NCBI RefSeq assembly: GCF_025736935.1 | Contig: NZ_CP107048.1 | Coordinates: 1,687,501 to 1,751,500 of the forward strand | DNA length: 64,000 bases | Direction: 5' to 3' | From: Qipengyuania sp. SS22 | Lineage (GTDB): Bacteria; Pseudomonadota; Alphaproteobacteria; Sphingomonadales; Sphingomonadaceae | In this document: positions 19,130 through 27,811 of the stretch, one piece after another | How positions within the stretch are numbered: position 1 is the first letter of the stretch | Layout of the letters: each line of letters opens with the position of its first letter | The notes under the pieces: generated by a model | Database searches by the model: none | What the model was told of the DNA's origin: nothing | The model's input: the letters and a program-made list of their open reading frames with translations, nothing else | Translations under genes and position numbers: made by a program

Positions 19130-19729
19130 ATGAACCGTCACACCATGCTACGCAACCAAACCCCGATTTTCGCCGCGCTGCTGCTGCTCTCCGCCTGCAA
19201 CAGCGCCCCTTCCGCAACACCGCCGCTGGCCGGCGCCGCGATCGGCGGCGAGTTTACGCTGACGGGCGAGGACGGCAGCGAGGTCAGCTGGAGCGATTTC
19301 GACGGGCAGTACCGCACCGTCTATTTCGGCTATACCTATTGCCCCGACGTCTGCCCGGTCGACACCCAGCGCGCGATGGCGGGCCTGAAGGCATTCGAGG
19401 AAGCGAACCCCGCGCTAGGAGCGCAGATCCAGCCGCTGTTCATCAGCGTCGATCCCGGCCGCGACAACCCCGCCACGCTCACCGAGTTCACCGACAATTT
19501 CCACCCGCGCCTGATCGGGCTGACGGGCACGAAGGAGCAACTCGACGCGGTCACCGGGGCCTTCGCCGCGACCTATACGATCGAGGATCCGTCCGATGGC
19601 GGCGGCTATCTCGTCGGCCATACCAACATCACCTATCTGTTCGGGCCGGATGGAGAGCCGCTGGCCATGCTGCCCACCGATGAAGGCCCCGCCGCAGTGG
19701 CGGCGGAACTGGAAAAATGGGTGCGCTGA
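19130..19729 (+). CDS. SCO-family copper chaperone / thioredoxin-fold lipoprotein
   Basis: This 199-residue protein has a lipoprotein signal (L-L-L-S-A-C, lipid Cys at ~22) and a SCO1/SenC domain. The metal/redox motif T-Y-C-P-D-V-C-P is near residue 70 and the conserved His is in the G-H-T-N-I-T-Y segment near 165. It probably inserts copper into the CuA centre of cytochrome c oxidase or acts in redox defence in the periplasm. Its 3' end overlaps the YcgN gene by 13 bp, giving a coupled SCO-YcgN-YgjP run. Confidence 0.9.
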   Translation: MNRHTMLRNQTPIFAALLLLSACNSAPSATPPLAGAAIGGEFTLTGEDGSEVSWSDFDGQYRTVYFGYTYCPDVCPVDTQRAMAGLKAFEEANPALGAQIQPLFISVDPGRDNPATLTEFTDNFHPRLIGLTGTKEQLDAVTGAFAATYTIEDPSDGGGYLVGHTNITYLFGPDGEPLAMLPTDEGPAAVAAELEKWVR

Positions 19730-20178
19730 GAGAGCGTTTCTGGGAGCGGCCACTGGCCGATCTCTCCACCGAAGAATGGGAAGCGCTGTGCGACGGCTGC
19801 GGGCGCTGCTGCCTGCACAAGGTCGAATATGAAGACACGGGCGAGATCGAGCACACCAATGTGGCGTGCAAGCTGCTCGACCCGCAATCAGCCCAGTGCA
19901 CCGACTACAAGCATCGCAAGGCCTTCGTCCCCGATTGCCTGCGGCTGACGCTCAAGATCGTCGAAGACGTGAGCTGGCTGCCCGCGACCTGCGCCTATCG
20001 CCGCCGCGCCGACGGCCAACCGCTGCCGCGCTGGCATTATTTGCTGACCGGCGACCGCGAGGACGTGGTCCGCGCGGGCGTATCGGTGGCAGGCCGCGTG
20101 GTGAGCGAAACCGATGCCGGTCCGCTCGAACACCATGTCGTCGAATGGGACGACGACGACGAGGAAGACGCGGCATGA
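19717..20178 (+). CDS. YcgN-family cysteine-cluster protein
   Basis: This 153-residue protein of the UPF0260/YcgN group has eight cysteines, with C-D-G-C-G-R-C-C near residue 25 and later C-K-L-L, C-T-D-Y, C-L-R-L and C-A-Y. The cluster suggests binding of zinc or an Fe-S centre. It overlaps the SCO gene by 13 bp and the following metallopeptidase-like gene by 4 bp (ATGA). The function of the family is not established. An acidic tail (D-D-D-D-E-E-D) closes the protein. Confidence 0.88.
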   Translation: MGALRERFWERPLADLSTEEWEALCDGCGRCCLHKVEYEDTGEIEHTNVACKLLDPQSAQCTDYKHRKAFVPDCLRLTLKIVEDVSWLPATCAYRRRADGQPLPRWHYLLTGDREDVVRAGVSVAGRVVSETDAGPLEHHVVEWDDDDEEDAA

Positions 20179-20897
20179 TCGACTGGCTGCGCCGCGAAGC
20201 GCTCGAGCCGGTGATCGCGCTGGATGACCGCGAACTGCCGATCGAGATCATCCGCAACCGCCGCGCCCGGCGGCTGACGCTGCGGCTGGTGCCCGATGGC
20301 AGCGCGGTGCGGATCACGCTGCCGCACTGGTGCCGCAGCGCCGAGGCGATCGCCTTTGCGCATGCCCGGCGCGAATGGCTGGCGGCGCAGCTGGCCAAGG
20401 TGCCCGCGCAGCGTGACCCTGCGCAGGAACGGCGGCTGCACTATCGCGGCGCGGAGATTGCTGTCGACTGGCGCGCGGATGCCCCGCGCAAACCGCAGAT
20501 AGCGGGCGAAACGCTGACCATCGGCGGCCCCGAGGATACGCTTGGCAAGCGCCTCCAGCGCTGGCTCGAGGGCGAGGCAGTGCGGCTGTTTGCCGCCGAT
20601 GCCGCCGATTACTGCGCCCGCGGCGATCTCGCGCAGGCCGACGTCAAGCTCACCCGCGCACGGCGGCGTTGGGGGAGCTGTTCGTCCGAAGGCGTGTTGC
20701 GGCTCAACTGGCGGCTGGTGCAGGCACCCGACCATGTCCGGCGCTCGGTCGTCGCGCATGAAGTCGCGCATCTGGTCCATTTCGACCATTCGCCCGCCTT
20801 CCACGCACTGCTCGACCAGCTCTACGAAGCCAATATCGAACACGCCAATCGCTGGCTCAGCCGCCATGGACGCGAGCTTTACGCAAGCTTCGGCTAG
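20175..20897 (+). CDS. YgjP-like M48-type metallopeptidase
   Basis: This 240-residue protein has the DUF45/YgjP zinc-peptidase motif V-V-A-H-E-V-A-H-L near residue 196 (HExxH) and a downstream H-S-P-A-F-H-A-L segment carrying the third ligand region. The W-G-S-C-S-S-E-G motif before it is typical of YgjP. The ATG at 20175 overlaps the preceding stop, so this start is preferred over longer upstream frames. No signal peptide: a cytoplasmic WSS1-like peptidase. Substrate unknown. Confidence 0.88.
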   Translation: MIDWLRREALEPVIALDDRELPIEIIRNRRARRLTLRLVPDGSAVRITLPHWCRSAEAIAFAHARREWLAAQLAKVPAQRDPAQERRLHYRGAEIAVDWRADAPRKPQIAGETLTIGGPEDTLGKRLQRWLEGEAVRLFAADAADYCARGDLAQADVKLTRARRRWGSCSSEGVLRLNWRLVQAPDHVRRSVVAHEVAHLVHFDHSPAFHALLDQLYEANIEHANRWLSRHGRELYASFG

Positions 20898-20940
20898 CCA
20901 ATACTGGCGCGGTTCATCGAAAGCCCCTATCTTGGCGCGC

Positions 20941-21396
20941 ATGCGCTTCACGTCACGCTTCGATCCCCGGGCCGGGGCCGCCGACCTGTGGGAATATATC
21001 CGCGAACCGCGGCCCTATCGCTGGCCGATCCTCGCGGTATCGATCGCGATCCCGCTCGCCGGGGTGGCGATGCTGGCGCAGGAATCGCACTTCCGTCCGC
21101 CCGATGCACCCAAGGTCAACTTCATCTCGACCTTCGCCGAAGGGCGCAGCGACGAGGAAATCCGCCAGTCGAACATCGTAAACCAGGAGCGCAAGGAAGC
21201 GCGCGAAGCCGAACGCGAAGAACTGCGGGCGCGCAAGGTCGAGGCCTATAAGGCGCTCGGCCGCGCAACCGGGCTCGATGTCGATGAAATGGAGCGGCAG
21301 GCACAGATCGAAAGCGCCCGCGAACAGGCCATCGCCGAAGCGCGGCGGCGCGAACGCTATCAGGCAGGCCCGGCAGTTGACCTCAGCGGCGACTGA
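20941..21396 (+). CDS. Small single-span membrane protein of unknown function
   Basis: This 151-residue protein has one transmembrane helix (about residues 27-45, W-P-I-L-A-V-S-I-A-I-P-L-A). A periplasmic or cytoplasmic tail follows, rich in Glu/Arg/Ala (residues ~75-140) and predicted to be a charged coiled coil. The W-E-Y-I-R-E-P-R-P-Y-R-W-P motif before the helix is notable. It overlaps the start of ribD by 20 bp, so both are probably in one transcript. No family is recognised. Confidence 0.7.
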   Translation: MRFTSRFDPRAGAADLWEYIREPRPYRWPILAVSIAIPLAGVAMLAQESHFRPPDAPKVNFISTFAEGRSDEEIRQSNIVNQERKEAREAEREELRARKVEAYKALGRATGLDVDEMERQAQIESAREQAIAEARRRERYQAGPAVDLSGD

Positions 21397-22348
21397 CGCG
21401 CGCTGGCTCGATGCGGCAGCACGGCTGGCGGGTCGCTCGCGTCCGGTCAGCTATCCCAATCCCGGCGTGGGCTGCATCCTCGTCAAGAACGGCCGCGTAG
21501 TCGGACGCGGCTGGACCCATGCGGGTGGCCGCCCGCATGCAGAGGCCGCCGCGCTCGACCAGGCGGGTGAGGCCGCGCGCGGCGCCACCGCCTATGTCAC
21601 GCTGGAACCCTGTGCACACCGCTCGCCGCGCGGCCCCGCCTGCAGCGATTTGCTGATCGAGGCCGGTGTCGCGCGCGTGGTAGCCGGGGTCGAGGACCCC
21701 GATCCGCGCACCGCCGGCGATGGGCTGGCGCGCTTGCGCAAGGCGGGGATCGAGGCGGCCCTCCGCCCCTCCCCCGCAGCCGAAGCCAGCCTGGCGGGCT
21801 ATCTCACGCGGGTCCATCACGACCGGCCCCATGTGACGATGAAGATCGCCATGTCGCTCGATGGCTGTATCGCCATGGCCAGTGGCGAAAGCCAGTGGAT
21901 CACCGGCGATGCCGCACGCGCGCATGTCCATTCGCGCCGCGCACAGGCCGATGCGATCCTTGTCGGCGGGGGGACATGGCGCGCAGACCGGCCCGGCCTC
22001 GATGTGCGGCTGCCCGGGCTCGAAACCCGCAGCCCGCAGCGGGTCGTGCTCACCCGCGGGGTCGCCCCCGACGGGGTCAAGGTCATCAATACGCCCGCGC
22101 AGGTCGCGGGGCTCGAGGCGCTCTATCTCTATGTCGAGGCGGGCGCGAATATCGCCGCCAGCTTCCTTACCGCCGATCTGGTCGACCGGCTCGAGATTTA
22201 CCGCGCCCCGATCGTCATCGGCGGCGGACGCGGCGCAGTCGCCGACCTCGGGCTCGACAGCCTCGCTGCAGCGCATGGCCGGTGGCAGCTTACCGAAAGC
22301 CGCCAGCTTGGCAGCGACAGCTTCGCCGCCTACAGCCGCCTGCGGTAA
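21377..22348 (+). CDS. ribD: Bifunctional riboflavin deaminase/reductase RibD
   Basis: This protein has an N-terminal cytidine-deaminase-like zinc domain (H-A-E-A-A-A-L near residue 55 and P-C-A-H-R-S-P-R-G-P-A-C near 78). The C-terminal NADPH reductase domain contains M-K-I-A-M-S-L-D-G near residue 155 and S-Q-W-I-T-G. It catalyses two consecutive steps of riboflavin synthesis. The TTG at 21377 is chosen as start (323 aa) because family proteins begin with a short D-A-R-W-L-D-A-A-A-R-L helix; the longer upstream frame lies inside the previous gene. The ribE gene follows after 12 bp. Confidence 0.9.
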   Translation: MTSAATDARWLDAAARLAGRSRPVSYPNPGVGCILVKNGRVVGRGWTHAGGRPHAEAAALDQAGEAARGATAYVTLEPCAHRSPRGPACSDLLIEAGVARVVAGVEDPDPRTAGDGLARLRKAGIEAALRPSPAAEASLAGYLTRVHHDRPHVTMKIAMSLDGCIAMASGESQWITGDAARAHVHSRRAQADAILVGGGTWRADRPGLDVRLPGLETRSPQRVVLTRGVAPDGVKVINTPAQVAGLEALYLYVEAGANIAASFLTADLVDRLEIYRAPIVIGGGRGAVADLGLDSLAAAHGRWQLTESRQLGSDSFAAYSRLR

Positions 22349-22360
22349 TCAGGAGCACAC

Positions 22361-22978
22361 ATGTTCACCGGGATCGTCACCGCCATCGGCACCATCAGCG
22401 AAGTCGCGGACAAGGGCGATTTGCGCGTCACCATTGCCTGCCCGTGGGACCCGGCGGGGATCGACATCGGCGCCTCGATCGCCTGTTCGGGCGTCTGCCT
22501 GACGGTGGTCGAGAAGGGCGGACAGGAAGGCGATGCGTGGTTCGCAGTCGACGTCTCGGGCGAGACGGTCAGCCGCACTGCGCAGGACCAATGGCACGCT
22601 GATCGCCGGCTCAATCTCGAACCCGCGCTGCGCCTGGGCGACGAACTGGGCGGGCATCTCGTCACCGGACATGTCGATGCGGTCGGACGGGTGGCGCTGG
22701 CAGAGGATATCGGCGGCTCGACCCGGCTGGAAATCCTCGCAGGCGCGGATATTGCCCCTTTCGTCGCTGAAAAAGGCTCGATCACCGTCGATGGCGTTTC
22801 GTTGACGGTCAATACGGTCGAGGACGAACCCAGCGGCGAGGTCCGCTTCGCGCTCAACATCATCCCGCATACGGGCGAGGTGACCACGCTGGGCGATTTG
22901 TCCGAAGGCGATACGGTCAATCTGGAGATCGACGTGCTCGCACGCTATCTCAAGCGGATGCAGAGCCTCGCCGGCTGA
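22361..22978 (+). CDS. ribE: Riboflavin synthase alpha subunit
   Basis: This 205-residue protein has two repeated lumazine-binding barrels (residues ~1-95 and 96-200), beginning M-F-T-G-I-V-T-A-I-G, with G-V-S-L-T-V and G-V-C-L-T-V in matching positions. It dismutates two 6,7-dimethyl-8-ribityllumazine molecules to riboflavin. An AGGAG site lies 6 bp before the ATG. It forms a ribD-ribE pair; ribBA and ribH are not in the window. No FMN riboswitch was seen upstream. Confidence 0.95.
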   Translation: MFTGIVTAIGTISEVADKGDLRVTIACPWDPAGIDIGASIACSGVCLTVVEKGGQEGDAWFAVDVSGETVSRTAQDQWHADRRLNLEPALRLGDELGGHLVTGHVDAVGRVALAEDIGGSTRLEILAGADIAPFVAEKGSITVDGVSLTVNTVEDEPSGEVRFALNIIPHTGEVTTLGDLSEGDTVNLEIDVLARYLKRMQSLAG

Positions 22979-22998
22979 CAGGCGCGGCGATACCCCCA

Positions 22999-23583
22999 GT
23001 GCTTTCGATCAAGCGATCGCGCCCGATGCTGTGGCTGGTGCTGGCATTGCCCGCGCTGTGGATCGGGCTGCGCTGGTCGATCACGCCCGATGCATATGGC
23101 TATGGCCATGCAATCGGAGACAGCGGCGACTGGGCGGCATGGCTGCTGATGGCGACGCTCGCGGTTACGCCACTGCGGCTGGCGTTCCGGCGGAGCGGCT
23201 GGAGCCTGTGGCTGATGCGCCGGCGGCGCGATATCGGGGTGGCCAGCTTCGCCTATGCGGCGCTGCACACCGCGATCTATCTCGTGCGCAAGGGTTCGCC
23301 CGAATATGTGCTCGCCGAATTCACCACCCCCTACATGCTCGCAGGCTGGGCGGCGCTGGCGCTGTTTGTGCCGCTGGCGATCACCTCGAACGACATCGCG
23401 GTGCGGCTGCTCAAGCGCGGCTGGAAGCGCCTGCACCGGCTGGTCTATCCGGCGGCGATCCTCACCTTCCTCCACTGGGTGTTATCGGCCTTCGATCCGA
23501 CCACGGCCTGGATCCATGTGGGGGTCCTGGCCGCGATCGAGATCGTCAGGATTACGCTACAGCGCGCTCAGAGAGTGACGTAG
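22999..23583 (+). CDS. Ferric-reductase-like heme membrane protein (MsrQ-like)
   Basis: This 194-residue membrane protein has about six helices. His residues in A-A-L-H-T-A-I-Y, R-L-H-R-L-V-Y and T-F-L-H-W-V fit the two b-heme ligands of the ferric reductase-like/YedZ domain. MsrQ delivers electrons from quinol or flavin to the periplasmic methionine sulfoxide reductase MsrP, but no msrP is next to it. A second, diverged member lies at 50868-51452 in the iron operon. The start is GTG at 22999. Its 3' end overlaps the convergent gene by 16 bp. Confidence 0.8.
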   Translation: MLSIKRSRPMLWLVLALPALWIGLRWSITPDAYGYGHAIGDSGDWAAWLLMATLAVTPLRLAFRRSGWSLWLMRRRRDIGVASFAYAALHTAIYLVRKGSPEYVLAEFTTPYMLAGWAALALFVPLAITSNDIAVRLLKRGWKRLHRLVYPAAILTFLHWVLSAFDPTTAWIHVGVLAAIEIVRITLQRAQRVT

Positions 23584-24077
23584 TTCTTGAACCGTTCGAC
23601 TTCGGCTTCGTCGACATACTTGCCGATCTCGCGATCGAACACGTCCATGTCGGCATAGGGACGGTATTCTTCGAATTCATGGACCATCTTGTCGGTCATG
23701 CCGGGAATGAGGCGAATTTCTTCCTCGGTGCCGCTGTTGAGGTTCACCGGCACGAAGACATTGGTGAGAACGGCGGCGGCTTCCTCGGCGCTCAGCGTTT
23801 CGAGCAGCGTGGCGTTGAAGTCGGTCACGCTGGCATAGGGCTGGCCGGCCATGATCGCGGCAGCCAGTTCCTCGCTCACGCCTTCCACGCCGACAAGCTG
23901 TTCGGCAGTGGCGGTGCTGGCATCCAGCACGGCGCCGGTTTCGGCGGCTGCGGCGTCGTCGACGGTTTCGACTTCGGCAGTGTCGACCGGCTCGGCCGTT
24001 TCGTCGGCAGCGCCCGAACAGGCGGCGAGAGTGAGCGTGGTGCCCGAAAGGGCGGCGGCAAGTACCAGCTTACGCAT
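23568..24077 (-). CDS. Helix-hairpin-helix lipoprotein
   Basis: This 169-residue protein has a lipobox (L-A-A-C, Cys at ~20), an acidic Ala/Glu/Thr-rich linker, then two ComEA-like helix-hairpin-helix units. One is around residues 55-85 (A-T-A-E-Q-L-V-G-V-E-G-V) and the second around 110-130 (V-N-L-N-S-G-T-E-E-E-I-R-L-I-P-G-M). This motif usually binds DNA without sequence preference, but as a surface lipoprotein the role is uncertain. The ATG at 24077 follows a strong AGGAGG site. The 3' end overlaps the convergent membrane gene. Confidence 0.8.
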   Translation of the reverse strand: MRKLVLAAALSGTTLTLAACSGAADETAEPVDTAEVETVDDAAAAETGAVLDASTATAEQLVGVEGVSEELAAAIMAGQPYASVTDFNATLLETLSAEEAAAVLTNVFVPVNLNSGTEEEIRLIPGMTDKMVHEFEEYRPYADMDVFDREIGKYVDEAEVERFKNYVTL

Positions 24078-24323
24078 AGGGTGATTCCTCCTTTTGAGAA
24101 GCGCTCGCAATAACCGTGCTATCGGCGAATGGAAAGCGAAGCGTGCCGATTTTCCTACTCGGGCGAATTCTGCTCGAACCCGCAGGATGCCGACACCGTT
24201 CGCCTCTGCCGTTTTGCCCGTTTCGCAGGTTCGGCCGCAGCCCCGCGTTATCTTCGCCTGGACCGTGTAACATGCGGTCCATGTGACAGGACTTGCCCGC
24301 GGCAATCCTACACATGTCCTACA

Positions 24324-24863
24324 TCAGCTCAGCGGGCCCTGCATGAAGCCTTCGCGGTCGATCTCGTAGACCAGATGCACCACGCGCTTGCCCTGGTACT
24401 TTTCCAGTTCGTAGCGGTCGGTGCGCACCGCGCCGATGGCTTCCAGCGCATTGCGCGAGCGGTAATTGGTATCGCCAACGCGGAACTCGACCAGCGCGAC
24501 ATGCTCGAAGGCATATTCCAGCATCGCGCGCTTCATCTCGGGATTGATACCCTTGCCCCACCAGCGCGGCGCGAGGAAGGTCCAGCCGATCTCGACCACC
24601 CCGCCCTCGTCCGCATCGTATTTGTCGAAGCGGGTGGAACCGAGCACGCGATCATCGCGCTTGTCGACCACCGCCAGCGCGCCGCCGCTCGCCAGTCCTT
24701 CGCCGAAAAAGGCGTCGAACACTTCGCGCCGCCAGCGATCGTGGATCGGGTGCTGTTCCCAGACCGCGGGATCGGAAGCGACTTCGTACAGCGCCTCGCG
24801 GTCGGCCTCGGCAAGCGGACGCAGGACCAGCCGCTCGGTTTCGAGAGTCGGCTGGCGGTCCAT
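24324..24863 (-). CDS. GNAT-family N-acetyltransferase (RimJ-like)
   Basis: This 179-residue protein has the typical opening L-E-T-E-R-L-V-L-R-P-L-A and the acetyl-CoA region with W-W-G-K-G-I-N-P-E-M-K-R near residue 105. Proteins of this type acetylate N-terminal or small-molecule amines. It starts directly at the stop codon of the aminotransferase gene upstream (no gap), so the two are co-transcribed. The substrate cannot be told. Confidence 0.85.
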   Translation of the reverse strand: MDRQPTLETERLVLRPLAEADREALYEVASDPAVWEQHPIHDRWRREVFDAFFGEGLASGGALAVVDKRDDRVLGSTRFDKYDADEGGVVEIGWTFLAPRWWGKGINPEMKRAMLEYAFEHVALVEFRVGDTNYRSRNALEAIGAVRTDRYELEKYQGKRVVHLVYEIDREGFMQGPLS

Positions 24864-26045
24864 TTACGCGTTCGTGACTTGCGCCAGCGCGGCGATGAAC
24901 CGGGGCGTATTGCCCTCGTGCAGCCCGGCCACATTGATGCGGCCCGAACCGGCCATGTAGATGCCGTGATCCTCGCGCAATTGCGCAATCTGCTCGCGCG
25001 ACAGGGGGAGCATGGCGAACAGGCCGTTCTGGTGGCCCAGCGCCGCAAGGTTGAGGCTTGGTGCCTCGCTATCCGCTGCGGCCAGCCGCTCGCGGACGCG
25101 GCGCATGCGCGCGCGCATTTCGCCCAGTTCGTCGAGCCACTGCCTGGTCAGTTCCTCGTCGCGCAGCACCGTGCGCACCGCCGCACCGCCGTGATCGGGC
25201 GGCATCGACCAGTTGGCCCGCGCCAGCGCATTGGCGTTGGATACGATCGCCGGCAGGTCGGCAGCGCTGCGCGCGATCATGTAAAACGCACCCACGCGGT
25301 CGCGGTAGAGCCCGAAATTCTTGTCACAGCTATAGGCGACGAGCGCCTCGGGCACCTTGGCGAGCACCTGGCGCACGCCCGCGATGTCTTCCTCCAGCCC
25401 CTGGCCCAGCCCATGATAGGCGACATCGAGGATCGGCAGGATACCGCTTTCGACAAAGGCGTCGGCGATCCGGCCCCATTGCTCCTGCGTGTAATCGACC
25501 CCCGTAGGGTTGTGGCAGCAGCCATGCAGCAGGATCGCATCGGTCGCGCGGGCATTGGCTATCGCGTCGAGCAGCGCGTCGATATCGGCGGTGCCATCGG
25601 CATTGGCGTGATGGAAAGTGGTGGTTTCGACCCCGACATCCTGCAGGATCTGCGCATGGTTGGGCCAGCTAGGCACACCGAGATGGATCCGCGTTACGCC
25701 TGCTGCCTTGGCCAGCGCCACCGCCAGCCGCACCGCGCCGGTGCCGCCCGGGGTCTGCATGCCCTCGAGCCGGCCGCCCATCGTGGCGTCCTTCCCGAAG
25801 ATATACGGCTTGAGCGCATCGACGAAGCCGGTGTCGCCCTCTGGCCCCAGATAGCTCTTGGAATCCTGCGTATCGACCAGCCGCTGTTCCGCCGCCTTGA
25901 TCGAGCGGAAGACGGGCGTCGCGCCGTCATTGGTGCGATAGACGCCCACGCCGAGGTCGACCTTGTCCTCGCGCGGATCCTGCGCATGCATCTTGATAAG
26001 CGCGAGCAGCGCGTCGGGAGACTGGGCTTCGAGTTGGTCAAGCAT
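24864..26045 (-). CDS. Aromatic/aspartate aminotransferase (class I)
   Basis: This 393-residue PLP enzyme of the AspC/TyrB group has the start D-K-V-D-L-G-V-G-V-Y-R, the substrate-binding S-Y-L-G-P-E-G, H-N-P-T-G-V-D (as C-C-H-N-P-T-G) and the PLP lysine in C-D-K-N-F-G-L-Y near residue 245. It transfers the amino group of aspartate or aromatic amino acids to 2-oxoglutarate. The ATG at 26045 fits family length; an upstream in-frame extension to 26108 has no homology. It is followed immediately by the GNAT gene. Confidence 0.92.
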   Translation of the reverse strand: MLDQLEAQSPDALLALIKMHAQDPREDKVDLGVGVYRTNDGATPVFRSIKAAEQRLVDTQDSKSYLGPEGDTGFVDALKPYIFGKDATMGGRLEGMQTPGGTGAVRLAVALAKAAGVTRIHLGVPSWPNHAQILQDVGVETTTFHHANADGTADIDALLDAIANARATDAILLHGCCHNPTGVDYTQEQWGRIADAFVESGILPILDVAYHGLGQGLEEDIAGVRQVLAKVPEALVAYSCDKNFGLYRDRVGAFYMIARSAADLPAIVSNANALARANWSMPPDHGGAAVRTVLRDEELTRQWLDELGEMRARMRRVRERLAAADSEAPSLNLAALGHQNGLFAMLPLSREQIAQLREDHGIYMAGSGRINVAGLHEGNTPRFIAALAQVTNA

Positions 26046-26156
26046 GCCTGCCTCATCGCGCCATATGCCAAGGGCCGCAACAGGAAATCCCGCTACTGCC
26101 CGCTGCATGCGCGAATTATGGTTGGGCGATCCGAAGAGCGGCTTGGTCGCCTTCGC

Positions 26157-26999
26157 TCAGAACGGGAGCCAGCGGTGCTTCTTGGAGAACTTCATATAGC
26201 CCGCATTGATGCCGAGCCGCAGCCCCGCGCCCATGCGGATCGGGATCAGCACGACATCGCCCTTGCGCAGGTAACTCGCGGTCAGCCCGCCGATGACATA
26301 GGCCTGCCCCTCGCCCGCCGGATAGCGCTCGTACAGTTCCTCGGTGTCGTAGAGGTTGTAGACCAGCACGAAGGTGCTGCCGGCATTCGCCCCGGCGTCG
26401 AGACCGATCGAGGGACCCGTCCAGTAGACCGGCAGTTCGCCTTCGATCTTGTGGTAGAGCGTGCCCGAGCCATAGCGCGCGCCGACGATGAAGGCCCCGC
26501 CCGCCTCGCGGCCGACGATATAGCCATTGGGTTCGCCCTGCTTGTCCAGCAGGCCGCGGATCATCTTCGCCACGCCTTCGGCGCCCTTGCCGAATACGCC
26601 TTCAGCCGCGCCGATCAGGTCATCTTCGCGATAGGTGGTCGAGGGATCGTCGACCACCGCGCCATCGACGGCATCGCTGGCGGCCGCTTCGGCAGCCTGC
26701 TCGGACCATTGCGGCTGGCCCGGGTCGCCCGGTACTCCATCAGTCTGGACCGGATCGGTTTGCGCCTCATAGTCCCAGGCCGTTTCATCCGTCCCGTCGG
26801 TGGATGGGGGCGGCGCATAGCTGGGCGTGGTCTCGGGCTCGCCATAGACCGGCTGGTCACCCGGCTGCTCGACCAGATCGCCATCGATCGCGCTGTCGGG
26901 GTCGATCGTTTCGACCTGCGCGGCGAGCGGGCTCGCCGCCATGCCGATGGCCGCGAGTGCCATGCCAAGGCGCGGCAATATGCGTATAGATTTCATCAT
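26157..26999 (-). CDS. DUF1134-family exported protein
   Basis: This 280-residue protein has a signal peptide (cleavage near A-A-Q, residue ~28). A long Pro/Asp/Gln-rich spacer (about 30-115) and a C-terminal DUF1134 domain (about 125-280) follow, with G-Y-I-V-G-R-E-A-G-G-A-F, V-Y-W-T-G-P-S-I-G-L-D-A-G and G-L-R-L-G-I-N-A-G-Y. A GGAGGG ribosome site precedes ATGATG at 26999. DUF1134 is related to YSC84-type lipid-binding domains. Function unknown. It is the last core gene before the tRNA-Ser island border. Confidence 0.85.
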   Translation of the reverse strand: MMKSIRILPRLGMALAAIGMAASPLAAQVETIDPDSAIDGDLVEQPGDQPVYGEPETTPSYAPPPSTDGTDETAWDYEAQTDPVQTDGVPGDPGQPQWSEQAAEAAASDAVDGAVVDDPSTTYREDDLIGAAEGVFGKGAEGVAKMIRGLLDKQGEPNGYIVGREAGGAFIVGARYGSGTLYHKIEGELPVYWTGPSIGLDAGANAGSTFVLVYNLYDTEELYERYPAGEGQAYVIGGLTASYLRKGDVVLIPIRMGAGLRLGINAGYMKFSKKHRWLPF

Positions 27000-27230
27000 C
27001 GATCCCTCCGTGTCGGCGGCGCGTGCGCAGACAGCTGCGCGGTGAGAAGAATCCTCTTAGAGCGGCGCGGCAATGAAACGGCGATGAACCGAATCGGAAA
27101 TGCGGCGAACCGAGTCGTGGGAGGGGTTGGGCCGTTGTCTGCACCGGCATGCAAAACTCCGCTTGAAGGCCCGCAAAGCCATGGCTATAGCGCGCCCCTC
27201 GCAGCGGGCATGCCCGATCCTGCGATGTGC

Positions 27231-27322
27231 GGAGACGTGGGTGAGTGGCTGAAACCAGCTCCCTGCTAAGGAGCCATACCTGGTAACGGGTATCGAGGGT
27301 TCGAATCCCTCCGTCTCCGCCA
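27231..27322 (+). tRNA. tRNA-Ser (anticodon GCU), CCA encoded
   Basis: This is a 92-nt gene. The acceptor stem GGAGACG (27231-27237) pairs with CGTCTCC (27312-27318), then discriminator G and genomic CCA. The anticodon stem GCTCC/GGAGC encloses loop CTGCTAA with anticodon GCT at 27265-27267. There is a long variable arm as expected for serine, and the T loop TTCGAAT is intact. It reads AGC/AGU codons. Its 3' end is duplicated at 50163-50180 and so served as an integration site. Confidence 0.96.
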
Positions 27323-27323
27323 C
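27306..27323 (+). repeat. att site (left): 3' end of tRNA-Ser
   Basis: The 18 bp TCCCTCCGTCTCCGCCAC are identical to 50163-50180. If aligned back to 27300, 22 of 24 bp match, including the T-arm. It is read as the left attachment site of an integrated element that preserved the tRNA. Confidence 0.85.
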
Positions 27324-27811
27324 CGATAATTTCTATTATATTTCACATACCTACCGATGCTCAGCCGTGGCAGGTGGCCTAACAAGTATTTGAATATGCG
27401 TTGTGTAAAGCAGCCTAGACACCATGATTCGGGGCTTTGATGATGCCCCGTCGAGAGTGTACTTTGTACTCGCGAATGTCGTTGCGGTGCCTATGACTTC
27501 CCCGGCAATCCGATGAGGGGAATCCGGGCAGTGTCCGCTCAAGTTGGTATCGCGGCCCTGCGCGACGACGCCCTCCGACCGCGATTACACTGGCCATGGC
27601 TAAAACCAATGCCAAAAGTGGTGGAGTTGGAGGTCCACTTCGCGCCCCAATTTCGGATGCGGCGATAGCTAGCAGTTACTCCCAAAAGCAGACAATCAGA
27701 GTGCCTGCGAACAGTTTGGTGCATGCTCTTCCCGTTAAGCCGGCTCGCTCTTTTGCGCTAGCGTCTGCGAGCTGCTCATGGCCGCAAAATAATCCCTAGT
27801 CTTCCGAACGC
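27323..27811. other. 489-bp non-coding stretch beside the left att site
   Basis: No coding frame with credible composition on either strand. No integrase remnant was recognised, though tRNA-targeting integrase genes often lie at such a border. Base composition is lower in GC than the flanks. Confidence 0.5.

Noticed and set aside
24129..27269. Open plus-strand frame of over 1000 codons
   Set aside because: It runs antisense to the GNAT, aminotransferase and DUF1134 genes, has no motif and an Arg/His/Ala-rich composition typical of the complementary strand of GC-rich genes.
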